64,000 nt of DNA from Pseudomonas juntendi (GCF_009932375.1 NZ_BLJG01000078.1:1-64000), one strand, 5' to 3'; counted from the first letter of the stretch, positions 55,901-64,000 are shown. Notes: generated by a model not told the origin, from the letters alone. Numbers and translations: made by a program.

Positions 55901-57565
55901 CTAGGCAGAATCATGGCTGGCTTCGTCTGGCACACTGTCGAGCATCAACCCGCCGGTGTCCGAGCCGCCCAGTACCACATAGGCACTGCTACAGAACAAA
56001 GAGTTCAAACGCTTCATGTCGGCGATCAGCTCCAAGTGTAGCGAACTGGTCTCGAGGCTTTGCATGACTTTGCGCTGCAGGCGGCTGACGTGGGCGTGGG
56101 CCAGGCGCCGCTCCTGGGCCCGGAACCGGCGTTTTTCACGCAGCAGCAAGCGGGCGCTTTCCGGGTCGGCGCTGAGGAACACCGACAAGCCCAGGCGCAG
56201 GTTGGCCAGCAATTGTTCCTGCAGGCCGGTCAGTTCTTCCAGGCCGACCTGGGAAAACTCACGGCGCTGGCTGGTCTTCTGCTGCTGGACCTTGCGCAGC
56301 ATGCGCTCGATGAGGTCGCAGGCCAGCTTGAGGTTGATAGCCACTTCGATGATTTCCGCCCAGCGACGGTTGTCTTGCTCGCTGAGGTCCTCGCGTGTCA
56401 TCTGCGCCAGGTACAGCTTGATCGCGCTGTACAGGGCGTCGGCATCTTCGCCCAGGGCGCGTACCTGCTGGGGCAGCGCCGTCTGGGTGCCCCGCAGGGC
56501 CCCCAGCATGGCTTCGAGCAGGCTGTCGACGATGTCGCCCAGGCGCAGGGTTTCCCGTGCGGCATTGGCCAGGGCCAGGCTGGGGGTCTCCAGTGCGGAC
56601 GCGTCGAGGTGGCGCGCACGGATCTGGCCGTTGCTGTGTTCCCGCTCGGGCAGCAGCACATTGCACAACCGACCCATGGGGTTGACCGTGGGTAGCATCA
56701 GCAAGCAACGGGAGGTGTTGTAGAGCAGGTGGAAGCCGATGACCAACTCTTGCGGGCTGAAGCTCAGCGAGTCCATCCAGCCTACCAGCGGGTGCAGTAC
56801 GGGAATGATCAACACCAGGCCGATCAGCTTGTACAGCAGGCTGCCCAAGGCCACCCGGCGGCCGGCGGCGTTCTGCATGCTGGTGCTGATGAACGCCAGC
56901 AGGCCACTGCCGATGTTGGCGCCGACTACCAGGCCAATGGCCACCGGCAGGCTGATGACCTCGGCACCGGCCAGGGTCGCCGTGAGCAGAACGGCCGCCA
57001 GGCTGGAATAAGAGACCATGGCGAACATCGCCCCGACCAGGGCATCAAGCATGATGTCGCCCGTCAGCGAGGCGAACAGCACCTTCACGCCCTGGGCATG
57101 GGTGATGGGCGCGGCGGCCTGTACGATCAGCTCCAGCGCCAGGATGATCAGGCCCAGCCCGATACCCACCCTGCCCAATTGGCCAGCCCGCGTCTGTTTG
57201 CGCGAAAGGAAGAAGATGACGCCGAGGAAGATCAACAGCGGCGACAGCCAGGATAGGTCGAACGTGAGTACCCGGGCCATCAGCGCAGTGCCGACATCGG
57301 CGCCGAGCATGATTGCCAAGGCGGGAGTCATGGCCATCAGGCCCTGGCCGACGAACGAGGTGACCAGCATGGCCGTGGCGTTGCTGCTTTGCACCATGGC
57401 AGTGACCAGAATGCCGGCAATGAATGCCAGCGGGCGCTTGTTCATGTTCTGGCCAATGATGCGCCGCAGATTCGAGCCGAATACCCGAAGGATGCCGGTG
57501 CGCACGATATGGGTGCCCCAGACCAGTAGCGTTACGGCCGAGAGCAGGTTGAGCAGGGTCAGCAT
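55901..57565 (-). CDS. Na/Pi cotransporter family protein (NptA-like)
   Basis: A 554-residue membrane protein. The transport half (about 1-310) has the two inverted repeats of the family; the first keeps QSSNATA, while the second reads SYSSLAA, so the Gln is replaced. The C-terminal 230 residues are a PhoU-like helical domain (about 330-520). It probably moves phosphate with sodium. The ATG of MLTLLNLLSAVTLLVWG is preferred, with AGGGGG upstream; 26 in-frame codons upstream lack a ribosome site. It is 20 bases before the M16 gene. Confidence 0.9.
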   Translation of the reverse strand: MLTLLNLLSAVTLLVWGTHIVRTGILRVFGSNLRRIIGQNMNKRPLAFIAGILVTAMVQSSNATAMLVTSFVGQGLMAMTPALAIMLGADVGTALMARVLTFDLSWLSPLLIFLGVIFFLSRKQTRAGQLGRVGIGLGLIILALELIVQAAAPITHAQGVKVLFASLTGDIMLDALVGAMFAMVSYSSLAAVLLTATLAGAEVISLPVAIGLVVGANIGSGLLAFISTSMQNAAGRRVALGSLLYKLIGLVLIIPVLHPLVGWMDSLSFSPQELVIGFHLLYNTSRCLLMLPTVNPMGRLCNVLLPEREHSNGQIRARHLDASALETPSLALANAARETLRLGDIVDSLLEAMLGALRGTQTALPQQVRALGEDADALYSAIKLYLAQMTREDLSEQDNRRWAEIIEVAINLKLACDLIERMLRKVQQQKTSQRREFSQVGLEELTGLQEQLLANLRLGLSVFLSADPESARLLLREKRRFRAQERRLAHAHVSRLQRKVMQSLETSSLHLELIADMKRLNSLFCSSAYVVLGGSDTGGLMLDSVPDEASHDSA

Positions 57566-57765
57566 GGCGAAGGCCCCCTGAAGCACAGGCCCATGGGGCC
57601 AAGGGAAGAAACGTGAGCGTTTGAATAGGTTTTCATTGCTCACTCAAAGCTTTAGCTGTTTTGCGCAGTGCTTGCCAGCTTCGCACGGTAGTCATCAATT
57701 TGAAACATACCGTGAATGAATCATTGCCGGTCTTGCAGGCGCTACGTAGCAGCCATTCAAAAATG

Positions 57766-57789
57766 AAAAAGGGGCCCCGAAGGGCCCCC
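57766..57789 (-). terminator. Intrinsic terminator after the TerC gene
   Basis: On the reverse strand GGGGCCC-TTCG-GGGCCCC is followed by TTTTTCATTTTT. The stable UUCG-type loop and U-tract make a clear terminator 21 bases after the TerC stop. Confidence 0.9.
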
Positions 57790-57810
57790 GCTGTCCTGCA
57801 CGTTCCGCTC

Positions 57811-58581
57811 TTACTGACCCGGAATGTCCTTGCGCAGTTTCACTGGGTCATGCTCTTTGCCGTCCTTGCGGGCCAGGGCAGTGCGCATGCGAATGTTGAT
57901 GGCCTCTACCGCCAGCGAGAAAGCCATGGCGAAGTAGACGTAGCCTTTGGGCACGTGTACGTCGAACGCTTCGGCGATCAGTACGGTACCGACCACGATC
58001 AGGAACGACAGTGCGAGCATCTTCAGCGATGGGTGCTTGTCGATGAAGTTGCTGATGGCGCCGGCGCACAGCATCATCACCAGTACGGCCACGACGATGG
58101 CAGCGATCATCACTGGCACGTGGGACACCATGCCTACTGCGGTGATCACCGAGTCCAGCGAGAACACGATGTCGATGATGGCAATCTGAATGATGGTGTA
58201 GAAGAACTTGCCACCTGCGCCTTTGGGCGCTTCATCGTTTTCGTCCTCACCTTCCAGGCCGTGGTAGATCTCTTGCGAGCTTTTCCACAGCAGGAACAGG
58301 CCGCCGAAGAACAGGATCAGGTCACGCCCGGAGATGCCCTGGCCGAGCACCACGAACAGGTCGGCGGTAAGGCGCATGACCCAGGTGATCGACAACAGCA
58401 GCATGATGCGGGTGACCATGGCCAGGGCCAGGCCGAAGATCCGGGTGCGAGGCTGCATGTGCTTGGGCATGCGGCTGACCAGGATCGAGATCATGATGAT
58501 GTTGTCGATCCCGAGGACGATCTCAAGCGCGGTGAGGGTAAAAAAGGCAACCCAGATTTCCGGGCTGGTCAGCCATTCCAT
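57811..58581 (-). CDS. TerC-family membrane protein
   Basis: A 256-residue inner-membrane protein with seven or eight helices and the TerC core motifs EIVLGIDNIIMISI and DIVFSLDSVITAVG, whose paired acidic residues lie in the membrane. The family includes tellurite resistance and manganese or metal export proteins; no ter cluster is nearby, so a metal-efflux role during secretion is more likely here. A charged cytosolic loop (GLEGEDENDEAPKG) separates the two halves. Confidence 0.9.
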   Translation of the reverse strand: MEWLTSPEIWVAFFTLTALEIVLGIDNIIMISILVSRMPKHMQPRTRIFGLALAMVTRIMLLLSITWVMRLTADLFVVLGQGISGRDLILFFGGLFLLWKSSQEIYHGLEGEDENDEAPKGAGGKFFYTIIQIAIIDIVFSLDSVITAVGMVSHVPVMIAAIVVAVLVMMLCAGAISNFIDKHPSLKMLALSFLIVVGTVLIAEAFDVHVPKGYVYFAMAFSLAVEAINIRMRTALARKDGKEHDPVKLRKDIPGQ

Positions 58582-58604
58582 GTTGTTTCCTTCGAGCGGT
58601 AAAG

Positions 58605-58630
58605 GCGACGCGCCCTGCAGGGCGCGTCGC
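58605..58630. repeat. Perfect 26-base GC palindrome
   Basis: The left arm GCGACGCGCCCTG is followed directly by its complement CAGGGCGCGTCGC, a perfect dyad with no spacer, between the citrate transporter stop and the TerC start. As RNA it would make a strong hairpin and probably reduce read-through, although no U-tract follows. Confidence 0.6.
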
Positions 58631-58650
58631 GGTGGGGTAATACGCGTTTA

Positions 58651-59958
58651 TTAAAGACTACTGAACAGCGGGAAAATGCCCATCAGCAGCGCGGCGAACA
58701 TTATGCACAGGCACACCAGCACTGCCCACTTGAGCGTGAAGCGCTGGTGATCGCCAAACTCGATACCGGCCAGGGCTACCAGCAGGTAGGTCGAGGGTAC
58801 CAGTGGGCTGAGCAGGTGTACCGGCTGGCCGACGATCGATGCGCGGGCCATTTCAACCGGGCTGATGCCGTAGTGGCTGGCGGCCTCGGCCAACACTGGC
58901 AAAACCCCGTAGTAGAACGCGTCGTTGGACATGAAGAAGGTGAACGGCATGCTCACGATTGCGGTGATCACTGCCATGTAGGGGCCCATCGCTTCAGGGA
59001 TGACTGCCAGCAGGCTCTTGGACATGGCATCGACCATGCCGGTGCCAGACAGAATGCCCGTGAAGATGCCCGCGGCGAAGATCAGCCCGGTGACTGCCAG
59101 CACGCTGCCGGCATGGGCGGCGATGCGGTCTTTCTGCTGTTGCAGGCAGGGGTAGTTGACGATCATGGCAATGCTGAAGGCGATCATGAACAGCACCGGC
59201 AGCGGCAGGATACCGGCGATCAGCGCGACCATCAGGGCGGCAGTCAGCGCGCCATTGAAGTACAGCAGCTTGGGGCGGCGGGCTTCAGGGAATTGCGAAA
59301 CGGTGATATCGCTATGGTCGGTGTCATCGGTTGGCAGGTGCAGTTCACCCAGGCGGGCACGCTCACGCTTGCCGTACAGGTAGGCAATGGCCAGGATGGC
59401 CAGTACGCCGAACAACATGGCCGGGATCATCGGCACGAAAATGTCCGACGGGTCCACGTGCAGGGCGCTGGCGGCACGTGCGGTCGGGCCGCCCCAAGGG
59501 GTCATGTTCATCACGCCGCCCGCGAGAATGGTCAGGCCGGCCATGATTCGCGGGCTCATCCCCAGGCGGCTGTACATCGGCAGCATGGCGGCGCAGCAAA
59601 TCATGTAAGTGGTGGCGCCATCACCGTCGAGCGAAACCACCAGGGCCAGTACGGCGGTACCCACCGAGACTTTCAGCGGGTCGCCCTTGACCAGCTTGAG
59701 GATCTTGCGCACGGCCGGGTCGAACAGGCCGGAGTCGATCATCAGGGCGAAATACAGGATTGCGAACATCAGCATCACGCCGGTAGGTGCGAGCTTGCTG
59801 ATGCCCTCGAGCATCATCGGGCCGATCTTGGCGGAAAAACCGCCGAACACGGCGAACAGGATCGGTACCAGGATCAGCGCGATCAAGGCCGACAGGCGCT
59901 TGGTCATGATCAGGTACATGAAGGTGATGACCATGGCAAAGCCGAGGAAGGTCAGCAT
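58651..59958 (-). CDS. CitMHS-family citrate transporter
   Basis: A 435-residue inner-membrane carrier with about twelve helices. Conserved CitMHS segments include SLDGDGATTYMI, NMTPWGGPTARAA, GILSGTGMVDAM and FFMSNDAFYYGVLPVL. Members import citrate complexed with magnesium or calcium by proton symport. The ATG lies at the end of a 354-base gap that should hold its promoter. No two-component regulator gene is adjacent in this window. Confidence 0.92.
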   Translation of the reverse strand: MLTFLGFAMVITFMYLIMTKRLSALIALILVPILFAVFGGFSAKIGPMMLEGISKLAPTGVMLMFAILYFALMIDSGLFDPAVRKILKLVKGDPLKVSVGTAVLALVVSLDGDGATTYMICCAAMLPMYSRLGMSPRIMAGLTILAGGVMNMTPWGGPTARAASALHVDPSDIFVPMIPAMLFGVLAILAIAYLYGKRERARLGELHLPTDDTDHSDITVSQFPEARRPKLLYFNGALTAALMVALIAGILPLPVLFMIAFSIAMIVNYPCLQQQKDRIAAHAGSVLAVTGLIFAAGIFTGILSGTGMVDAMSKSLLAVIPEAMGPYMAVITAIVSMPFTFFMSNDAFYYGVLPVLAEAASHYGISPVEMARASIVGQPVHLLSPLVPSTYLLVALAGIEFGDHQRFTLKWAVLVCLCIMFAALLMGIFPLFSSL

Positions 59959-60312
59959 GGCAATACTCCAGGCGTGGCGCTACGAAAGGAACGTCGATTC
60001 GGGCGGGTCAGCGCGTTTGGCGCTGCACGGGGAGCATGCGGAGGGGGATTGCGCGAAGGCGGGCACAGGAATACATCAGGATCACCATTGTTGTTGTTGA
60101 TTGGGCCGGGCGCGGTTGTTACCGGGTGCCCTGGCTGACCGGTCTTGTGCCGGTGGTGGCGCTATCCTATGAGCACAAGCTTTCAGCCAGCTTTCGCTGA
60201 AGCAAAGGCGACGAGAGGTAGATGATGCAGCATGTGACCGAGGGTGGCTGCCATTGCTGCGGGCAAGCCAGCTCCAATAGGGTGGAAGCCGGCTCGCCGC
60301 GGATAGGCGCAA
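59959..60312. other. Intergenic region before the citrate transporter gene
   Basis: The gap separates the DUF4105 gene (ending here) and the CitMHS gene (starting here), both on the reverse strand. I see GC-rich sequence, a possible REP-like fragment at its right end (GCAAGCCAGCTCC ... GCCGGCTCGCC) and no credible gene or clear promoter. A forward ORF beginning MMQHVTEGGCHCCG with GAGAGG upstream runs on into the DUF4105 gene and is not supported. Confidence 0.4.
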
Positions 60313-62268
60313 TTACAACTGCAGGCCACCTGCAGCCTTGTGCAGTGCCCGCAAATGCTCGCCTATCTGCTTCACATTGGCCTCGACCGCAGAAATTTCC
60401 CTGGCCCGCGAAGGGGCCAGCAGCGCCCTCACCTCCTTGTCCAGGTTGGTACTCAGGCGCAGCAACCGGGCCTGCCGTTCCTTGCTCTCCCGCTCCAGGT
60501 GTTCGCGTTCTTCGGGCTGCGGCAGTCCATAGCCTTTGCTGTCGAGCAATTCTGCCGGGCGGCTGAGGAAGCCGCTGTTGGCAAGCATTTGCTTGAGGGT
60601 GGCATCGGCCTTGTTGACGCTGCCATCTTTCAACGCTGCGGCATTCAGGTAGCGCTGCTTGACCTCGTCCTGGGCCAGCAACAGTTGTCGGCGCAGGCTG
60701 GCCTGCTCCAGCAGCAGCAGCGCAGCGCTGGTGCGCAGGTCGGCCTGGGCGAACCAGGGGCGACGTTGCTCGGCGCTCAAGGCCAGCCAGTCTTCTACCA
60801 GTTGCTGCTTGATCGGCAATTGCTTGCGCAGCACCTCGAACATGGCCTGGTACCGCTCGCGGTAGGAGTCGAAGCGGTAGCCCAGGCGCAGCGCCTCGCG
60901 GGGGTTGTCGAGCACGCTCGTGTCGGCCAGCCCCCTGCCCTTGAGCACGGCCAGCAAACCGTTGGGCATGATGCTGTCCAGGTCATTCAATTGCGGGTTG
61001 GCGGTGCCGCTGCGCAGCAACTTCAATGACTCTACGGCACAGTTGTTGGACAGGAACCAGTAGTTGCCGTCGTAGCTCCAGTGCATTTCGGCAGCCTGGC
61101 GCACCAGGTTTTCAATCTCTTCGCGGTTCAGCTTCAAGGGCACCGAGGCCAGGCTGCGCAGCTCTGTCTTGGTGTATTCGTCGATGACCTGGCCCAGCGG
61201 CAGCACGAACAGGCGCGATGGATAGACGCCGACCAGGCCGTCCCAGCTCGATAGCTGCACATCGTTGACGAACGCGCGGTATGACAGCACCAGGCTCTGG
61301 TCCAGGTCGAGGCGGCAGTCTGGCCCGCGGGGGCGGCCGGGTCTGCAGATGACCAGGCGCAGCATGCTGTGGCCCCAGCGGCTGACCAGGTTCTGGTTGG
61401 CTTCGGCCAGCAGGTAGTCCACTTCATAAACCCGTTCGGGGTCGATTTCGCCCAGTGGCTGGCGGGCGAAGTCGCTACCGGCATTGATGAATGGCAAGCC
61501 CCTGGCGCAAGTGTTCTGTGGCGGTGCCCAGCCGAAATGCTCATGCAGGTACTGGTTGAGCGCCGGGCGGCGGCAACCGTAGCTCGGGTCCAGGAGGAAG
61601 TACTCCATGTTCACCGCGAGGTATTCCTTGGGGCTGCTGAGTTCATAGCTGTCGGGGCTGCGCACGAACTGGCCGTTATGCTGCTCACGCTCACCCCGGC
61701 GGCCCACGTATTGCGGCCAGCCGGCCAGGTCAAGCAGGCGCGGGTCATCGCTCAGGGTGAAGCGGCGCTCAGCCTGGCCGCGGCATTCCTCAGGCAGGCC
61801 GATTTTGCCCACGGTGCCCTGTTGGCGTTTACAGCGGGCAATCAGCGATCTTTCACGGCTGGGCCATAGGCGCGCACGGTCGTAGATATGGCTGAGCTCG
61901 TGCAGGACAGTGGCCAGTAGCTCTTGTCGCACGGTGCCATGAGGGCGGTTGGTGCGCTCAATGGCGGCACTGCCATCGGTGAGCCCGGGCAGCAGGCGAC
62001 GGTTGAGCTGAAGCGTGGACACCAGTGTGGCCTGCCCATAGGCGTCGGCTGGCATGTTGTCGCTCCAGCTGACCTGCACGCGGCGGTCGAGTTGCTGCTT
62101 GAAGCGCGGGGGCAGCTTGGCCATGGCCTCGTCAAGCAGGGCCTGGCTGGCTTGGGTCTGCTGTGGGTCGAGGCCGGACGACTGCAGCTCGAGCTGCAGG
62201 CCGGCCAGGGCGGGCGTGCCGAGCAGCGTCAGGGCGCAGCCGAGCAGCCAGGCACGCACGGGCTTCAC
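60313..62268 (-). CDS. Large periplasmic DUF4105-type protein with HExxH motif
   Basis: A 651-residue exported protein (signal peptide ending ALA-GL). Residues 115-135 carry a zinc-peptidase signature His123-Glu-Leu-Ser-His127, with possible third ligands further on (SPKEYLAVNMEYF). The middle (about 270-440) is a DUF4105 domain with SRWGHSMLRL and FLSNNCAVESLKL, the His and Asn-Cys placement of permuted papain-like folds. The C-terminal 200 residues are helical and coiled-coil-like. It could hold two hydrolase sites. Its start overlaps the stop of a DUF2388 gene (ATGA). Role unknown. Confidence 0.85.
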   Translation of the reverse strand: MKPVRAWLLGCALTLLGTPALAGLQLELQSSGLDPQQTQASQALLDEAMAKLPPRFKQQLDRRVQVSWSDNMPADAYGQATLVSTLQLNRRLLPGLTDGSAAIERTNRPHGTVRQELLATVLHELSHIYDRARLWPSRERSLIARCKRQQGTVGKIGLPEECRGQAERRFTLSDDPRLLDLAGWPQYVGRRGEREQHNGQFVRSPDSYELSSPKEYLAVNMEYFLLDPSYGCRRPALNQYLHEHFGWAPPQNTCARGLPFINAGSDFARQPLGEIDPERVYEVDYLLAEANQNLVSRWGHSMLRLVICRPGRPRGPDCRLDLDQSLVLSYRAFVNDVQLSSWDGLVGVYPSRLFVLPLGQVIDEYTKTELRSLASVPLKLNREEIENLVRQAAEMHWSYDGNYWFLSNNCAVESLKLLRSGTANPQLNDLDSIMPNGLLAVLKGRGLADTSVLDNPREALRLGYRFDSYRERYQAMFEVLRKQLPIKQQLVEDWLALSAEQRRPWFAQADLRTSAALLLLEQASLRRQLLLAQDEVKQRYLNAAALKDGSVNKADATLKQMLANSGFLSRPAELLDSKGYGLPQPEEREHLERESKERQARLLRLSTNLDKEVRALLAPSRAREISAVEANVKQIGEHLRALHKAAGGLQL

Positions 62269-62585
62269 AGTGCGAGGATGGCTTCGGCCAATACCTGGTC
62301 GCTGGCGCCGCGTGCTTCCGGAACGCGCTCGCGCAGGGTGGTGAGGGCAGCTTCGAGCTGCGCGCCACGGATGTCCCCGTTGCTGGCCACGAAGCTGGCT
62401 GCGTCGTCGTGGGCTTCGCGTACCACTTTCGAGTCGCGGATCGAAGTGGTGGTGTCCGAGGTGAAGTCGATCGAGCGGCCAAAGGCACGCACGATGATGT
62501 TGCTGGTGGCCACCAGGGTCTGTGCCTGGGCCAGGTCAGCCAGCAGCAGCATGCCGAGGGTAGCGGCAATCAGCGGTTTACGCAT
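62265..62585 (-). CDS. DUF2388 exported protein, copy 1
   Basis: A 106-residue protein with a signal peptide ending AQA-QT and a DUF2388 domain: SDTTTSIRDSKVVREAHDDA, then ASFVASNGDIRGAQLEAAL. It is probably periplasmic. It is translationally coupled to the large DUF4105 protein by a four-base overlap, so the two are likely partners. No catalytic residues stand out. Confidence 0.88.
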   Translation of the reverse strand: MRKPLIAATLGMLLLADLAQAQTLVATSNIIVRAFGRSIDFTSDTTTSIRDSKVVREAHDDAASFVASNGDIRGAQLEAALTTLRERVPEARGASDQVLAEAILAL

Positions 62586-62622
62586 GGAGCATCTCCGAAA
62601 AATTACAGGGAGTCAGATGTAG

Positions 62623-62916
62623 TCATTGGACGAGAATTGCTTGCGCCAGTTCCAGATCGCCAACGCCCTGCCGTGCGCAATTATGGCGTAATGATTCCAG
62701 GGCGGCTTCCAGCCGAGCACCGCGGATCTGGCCATGGGTGGCGACGAATACCGCGGCATCGTCACGGGCCTCACGCACCAATTTGCGATCAAAGGGTGCA
62801 GTGGTGACCTGGCTGGTGGCGTAGGCCGAGATCACCAGGCCTTGGGTAGTGGTGTCCATGGCATGGGCGCTGGCCATGCCGGCAAGGGAAAACAGCAGCG
62901 GCAACAGATAACGCAT
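62623..62916 (-). CDS. DUF2388 exported protein, copy 2
   Basis: A 97-residue member of the same family: signal peptide ending SAHA-MD, then KLVREARDDAAVFVATHGQI and RGARLEAALESLR. It has a lone cysteine (NCARQG) not found in the other copies. The ATG of MRYLLPLL is used; in-frame sequence upstream is Pro-rich and lacks a ribosome site. It is 37 bases upstream of copy 1. Confidence 0.85.
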   Translation of the reverse strand: MRYLLPLLFSLAGMASAHAMDTTTQGLVISAYATSQVTTAPFDRKLVREARDDAAVFVATHGQIRGARLEAALESLRHNCARQGVGDLELAQAILVQ

Positions 62917-63003
62917 GGGCTCTACGACAACTGGAAGTAAGGGTGGCGAGGGCTGGCGTGGCTGTACGGGGGCCCCCGGCACAGCCTGGGCGCTTGCCGG
63001 CGC

Positions 63004-63321
63004 TTAGATTGCCAGAATGGCCTGGGCCAGTTCGGCGTCGCTGGCTTGCAGGCTTGGCATTTGTGCGCGGATGTGCAGGAACGCGCTTTCCAGCTTGGCA
63101 CCGCGGATATCGCCTTGGCTGCCTACGAAGCTGGCAGCGTCGTCACGGGCGGCCTGGACGATTTTATCGTCACGGAACGACGAAGAAACATCCGAGGTGG
63201 CGTCGGTGGACGCAGCTACTGCCCCTACTACAGCGTCAGTGGTGACGACGAAACTGGTGGCGTTTGCGGTGCCAGCCAGGCTCAGCATAAGAGCGGCGCC
63301 AATCAGATATTTACGGGACAT
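63004..63321 (-). CDS. DUF2388 exported protein, copy 3
   Basis: A 105-residue member with a signal peptide ending ANA-TS and the shared core DKIVQAARDDAASFVGSQGD then IRGAKLESAF. AGGAG precedes the ATG of MSRKYLIG; a GTG three codons upstream sits too close to that site. It is the first of three tandem copies leading into the DUF4105 gene. Confidence 0.88.
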   Translation of the reverse strand: MSRKYLIGAALMLSLAGTANATSFVVTTDAVVGAVAASTDATSDVSSSFRDDKIVQAARDDAASFVGSQGDIRGAKLESAFLHIRAQMPSLQASDAELAQAILAI

Positions 63322-63473
63322 TTCGTGCACTCCTGAACTCGGGTCGGGTGGTTCTGCTTATCGGACGCTCGCATTGCTGGTCGCGGTACTTATGACAGTG
63401 GTTTCTACCAGACTGCCAAGCTAAGCGTATCACGCGCGGGTGTTTCCAGATGTTAACGAAGAACGGGCCGTGA

Positions 63474-63510
63474 AACTGTATCGGTTAGGGTTTGTAATAC
63501 ACAAACTGTA
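63474..63510. promoter_or_regulatory. Direct repeat of AACTGTA boxes, 30 bases apart
   Basis: AACTGTATC and AACTGTACC repeat in the same direction exactly 30 bases apart in the 302-base gap between DUF2388 copy 3 and the DUF1127 gene. The rest of the gap holds the DUF1127 terminator and no gene. The three-turn spacing suggests a regulator binding as a dimer of dimers upstream of the DUF2388 genes. Confidence 0.4.
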
Positions 63511-63548
63511 CCTGTTCAGCGCTTGACGCTGACCTCTGCATGCCACAA

Positions 63549-63583
63549 ACAAAAAACCCGTCGCAGTTGCCTGCAACGGGTTT
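63549..63583 (-). terminator. Intrinsic terminator after the DUF1127 gene
   Basis: On the reverse strand AAACCCGT-TGCAG...CTGCG-ACGGGTTT is followed by TTTGTTTG. It is placed 41 bases after the DUF1127 stop. Confidence 0.85.
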
Positions 63584-63623
63584 CAGGAATTCGCGGTGCC
63601 GGCCGAAGCCGGCAAGCCGGTGC

Positions 63624-63839
63624 TTAGCGCCAGAAAGGCTTGCTCAGCTCTTCGTAACGCTGCGACTCGCTGATGCCAGCGTCGGCCAGCAGGCGAGCGT
63701 CCAGGCGAGCCAGTTGACGGCGGCTTGCCATGCGGCGCTGCCACAGCAGCAGAGTGGACAGTGCGCGCAGCGGCAGCGATGCGTTGGATTGCTGGGCGTT
63801 GCTTTCAAAAACCAGACCGGAACTGAGGGTACGTTCCAT
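63624..63839 (-). CDS. DUF1127 small protein
   Basis: A 71-residue protein with an Arg-rich C-terminal half: LLLWQRRMASRRQLARLDARLLADAGISESQ, the YjiS-like DUF1127 signature. Small DUF1127 proteins in other bacteria act in RNA turnover or phosphate and carbon metabolism; here no role can be read. It stands alone with its own terminator. Confidence 0.9.
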   Translation of the reverse strand: MERTLSSGLVFESNAQQSNASLPLRALSTLLLWQRRMASRRQLARLDARLLADAGISESQRYEELSKPFWR

Positions 63840-63916
63840 GATGCTTCATCCTTCCGCTTATGGCGGGATTAGGTAGTGATTTAACTGATGCCAATGATCC
63901 TCCTCTCTTGTCCAGA

Positions 63917-64000
63917 ACAGTAGATACAGTTCATGCGAAAGACGATGGCTCAGTTAACTGTGTAACCCTACTGTTGCACTCGAAACAGGCGCAACTGTAC
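63917..64000. promoter_or_regulatory. Cluster of ACTGT-type boxes at the right edge
   Basis: ACAGTAGATACAGTT, CAGTTAACTGTG and a final AACTGTAC repeat the pentamer ACTGT in both orientations within 84 bases upstream of the DUF1127 gene. Similar pentamer repeats are typical of MocR/GntR-type operators. The gene read to the right lies outside the window. Confidence 0.35.

Noticed and set aside
60222..60566. Forward ORF with an acceptable ribosome site upstream of the DUF4105 gene 3' end
   Set aside because: More than half overlaps the end of the DUF4105 gene antisense, and the N-terminal part resembles a REP-like repeat; no homologous features.

Overview
The window looks like a core-chromosome segment of a Pseudomonas of the P. 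putida group. Support comes from the high-GC Pseudomonas coding style, near-continuous synteny with two P. aeruginosa neighbourhoods as I remember them (PA0065-PA0069 and PA0102-PA0114; then PA5505 down to about PA5479), and repeated P. putida-type REP palindromes (a short inverted repeat around TTCGCGGG / CCCGC) between genes. I see no rRNA, tRNA, insertion sequence, prophage or CRISPR array.

Layout. 1-7.0 kb: a gamma-carbonic-anhydrase/HAD-phosphatase pair, divergent from prlC, a small zinc-ribbon protein, a second M3-like peptidase with one altered active-site residue, and a radical SAM gene behind a LexA box. 7.0-10.4 kb: beta-carbonic anhydrase next to a SulP anion transporter, then a conserved hypothetical. 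10.4-19.3 kb: a complete caa3-type cytochrome c oxidase locus (coxB, coxA, ctaG, coxC, surf1, a SCO-like paralogue, ctaA, ctaB, sco), with a small membrane protein gene inserted antisense. 19.4-28.3 kb: metNIQ importer (reverse), katE catalase, and the zinc locus znuB-znuC-zur / znuA with a shared Zur-type operator. 28.3-33.4 kb: homoserine kinase, a DUF2782 protein, polA, an ErsA-type sRNA behind an AlgU-type promoter, and ysxC.

33.5-46.3 kb is an envelope, redox and c-di-GMP block: two cytochromes c, dsbA, a nuclease-fold protein, a GGDEF cyclase, an AmpDh2-type amidase, a CSS-EAL phosphodiesterase, and the KinB/AlgB two-component system. AlgB is followed by two divergently read units, a BON-domain protein and a small membrane protein-DUF1328-Ivy-like operon. 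Each unit has a strong sigma-54 promoter (GG-N10-GC), which suggests control by a sigma-54 activator, possibly AlgB itself. 46.3-49.7 kb: a 746-base gap with a multi-hairpin, GGA-rich candidate RNA and an AauR-type operator ahead of gltP, then a fused SpmA-SpmB-like protein.

49.7-64.0 kb, mostly reverse: an Mla/Pqi-type lipid-transport operon (STAS-MlaE, MlaF, MlaD, PqiC-like lipoprotein), a DUF5924 membrane protein, an M16 peptidase, a Na/Pi cotransporter, TerC, a CitMHS citrate transporter, a large periplasmic DUF4105-type protein carrying both an HExxH and a papain-like signature, three tandem DUF2388 genes, and a DUF1127 gene. AACTGTA boxes cluster around the last gene.

I do not see an obviously new multi-gene defence or biosynthetic system. 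The best leads are regulatory (the sigma-54 units at AlgB, the structured RNA before gltP) plus several variant proteins (SCO-like paralogue, M3 paralogue, Cys-Tyr catalase, DUF4105/DUF2388 cluster).
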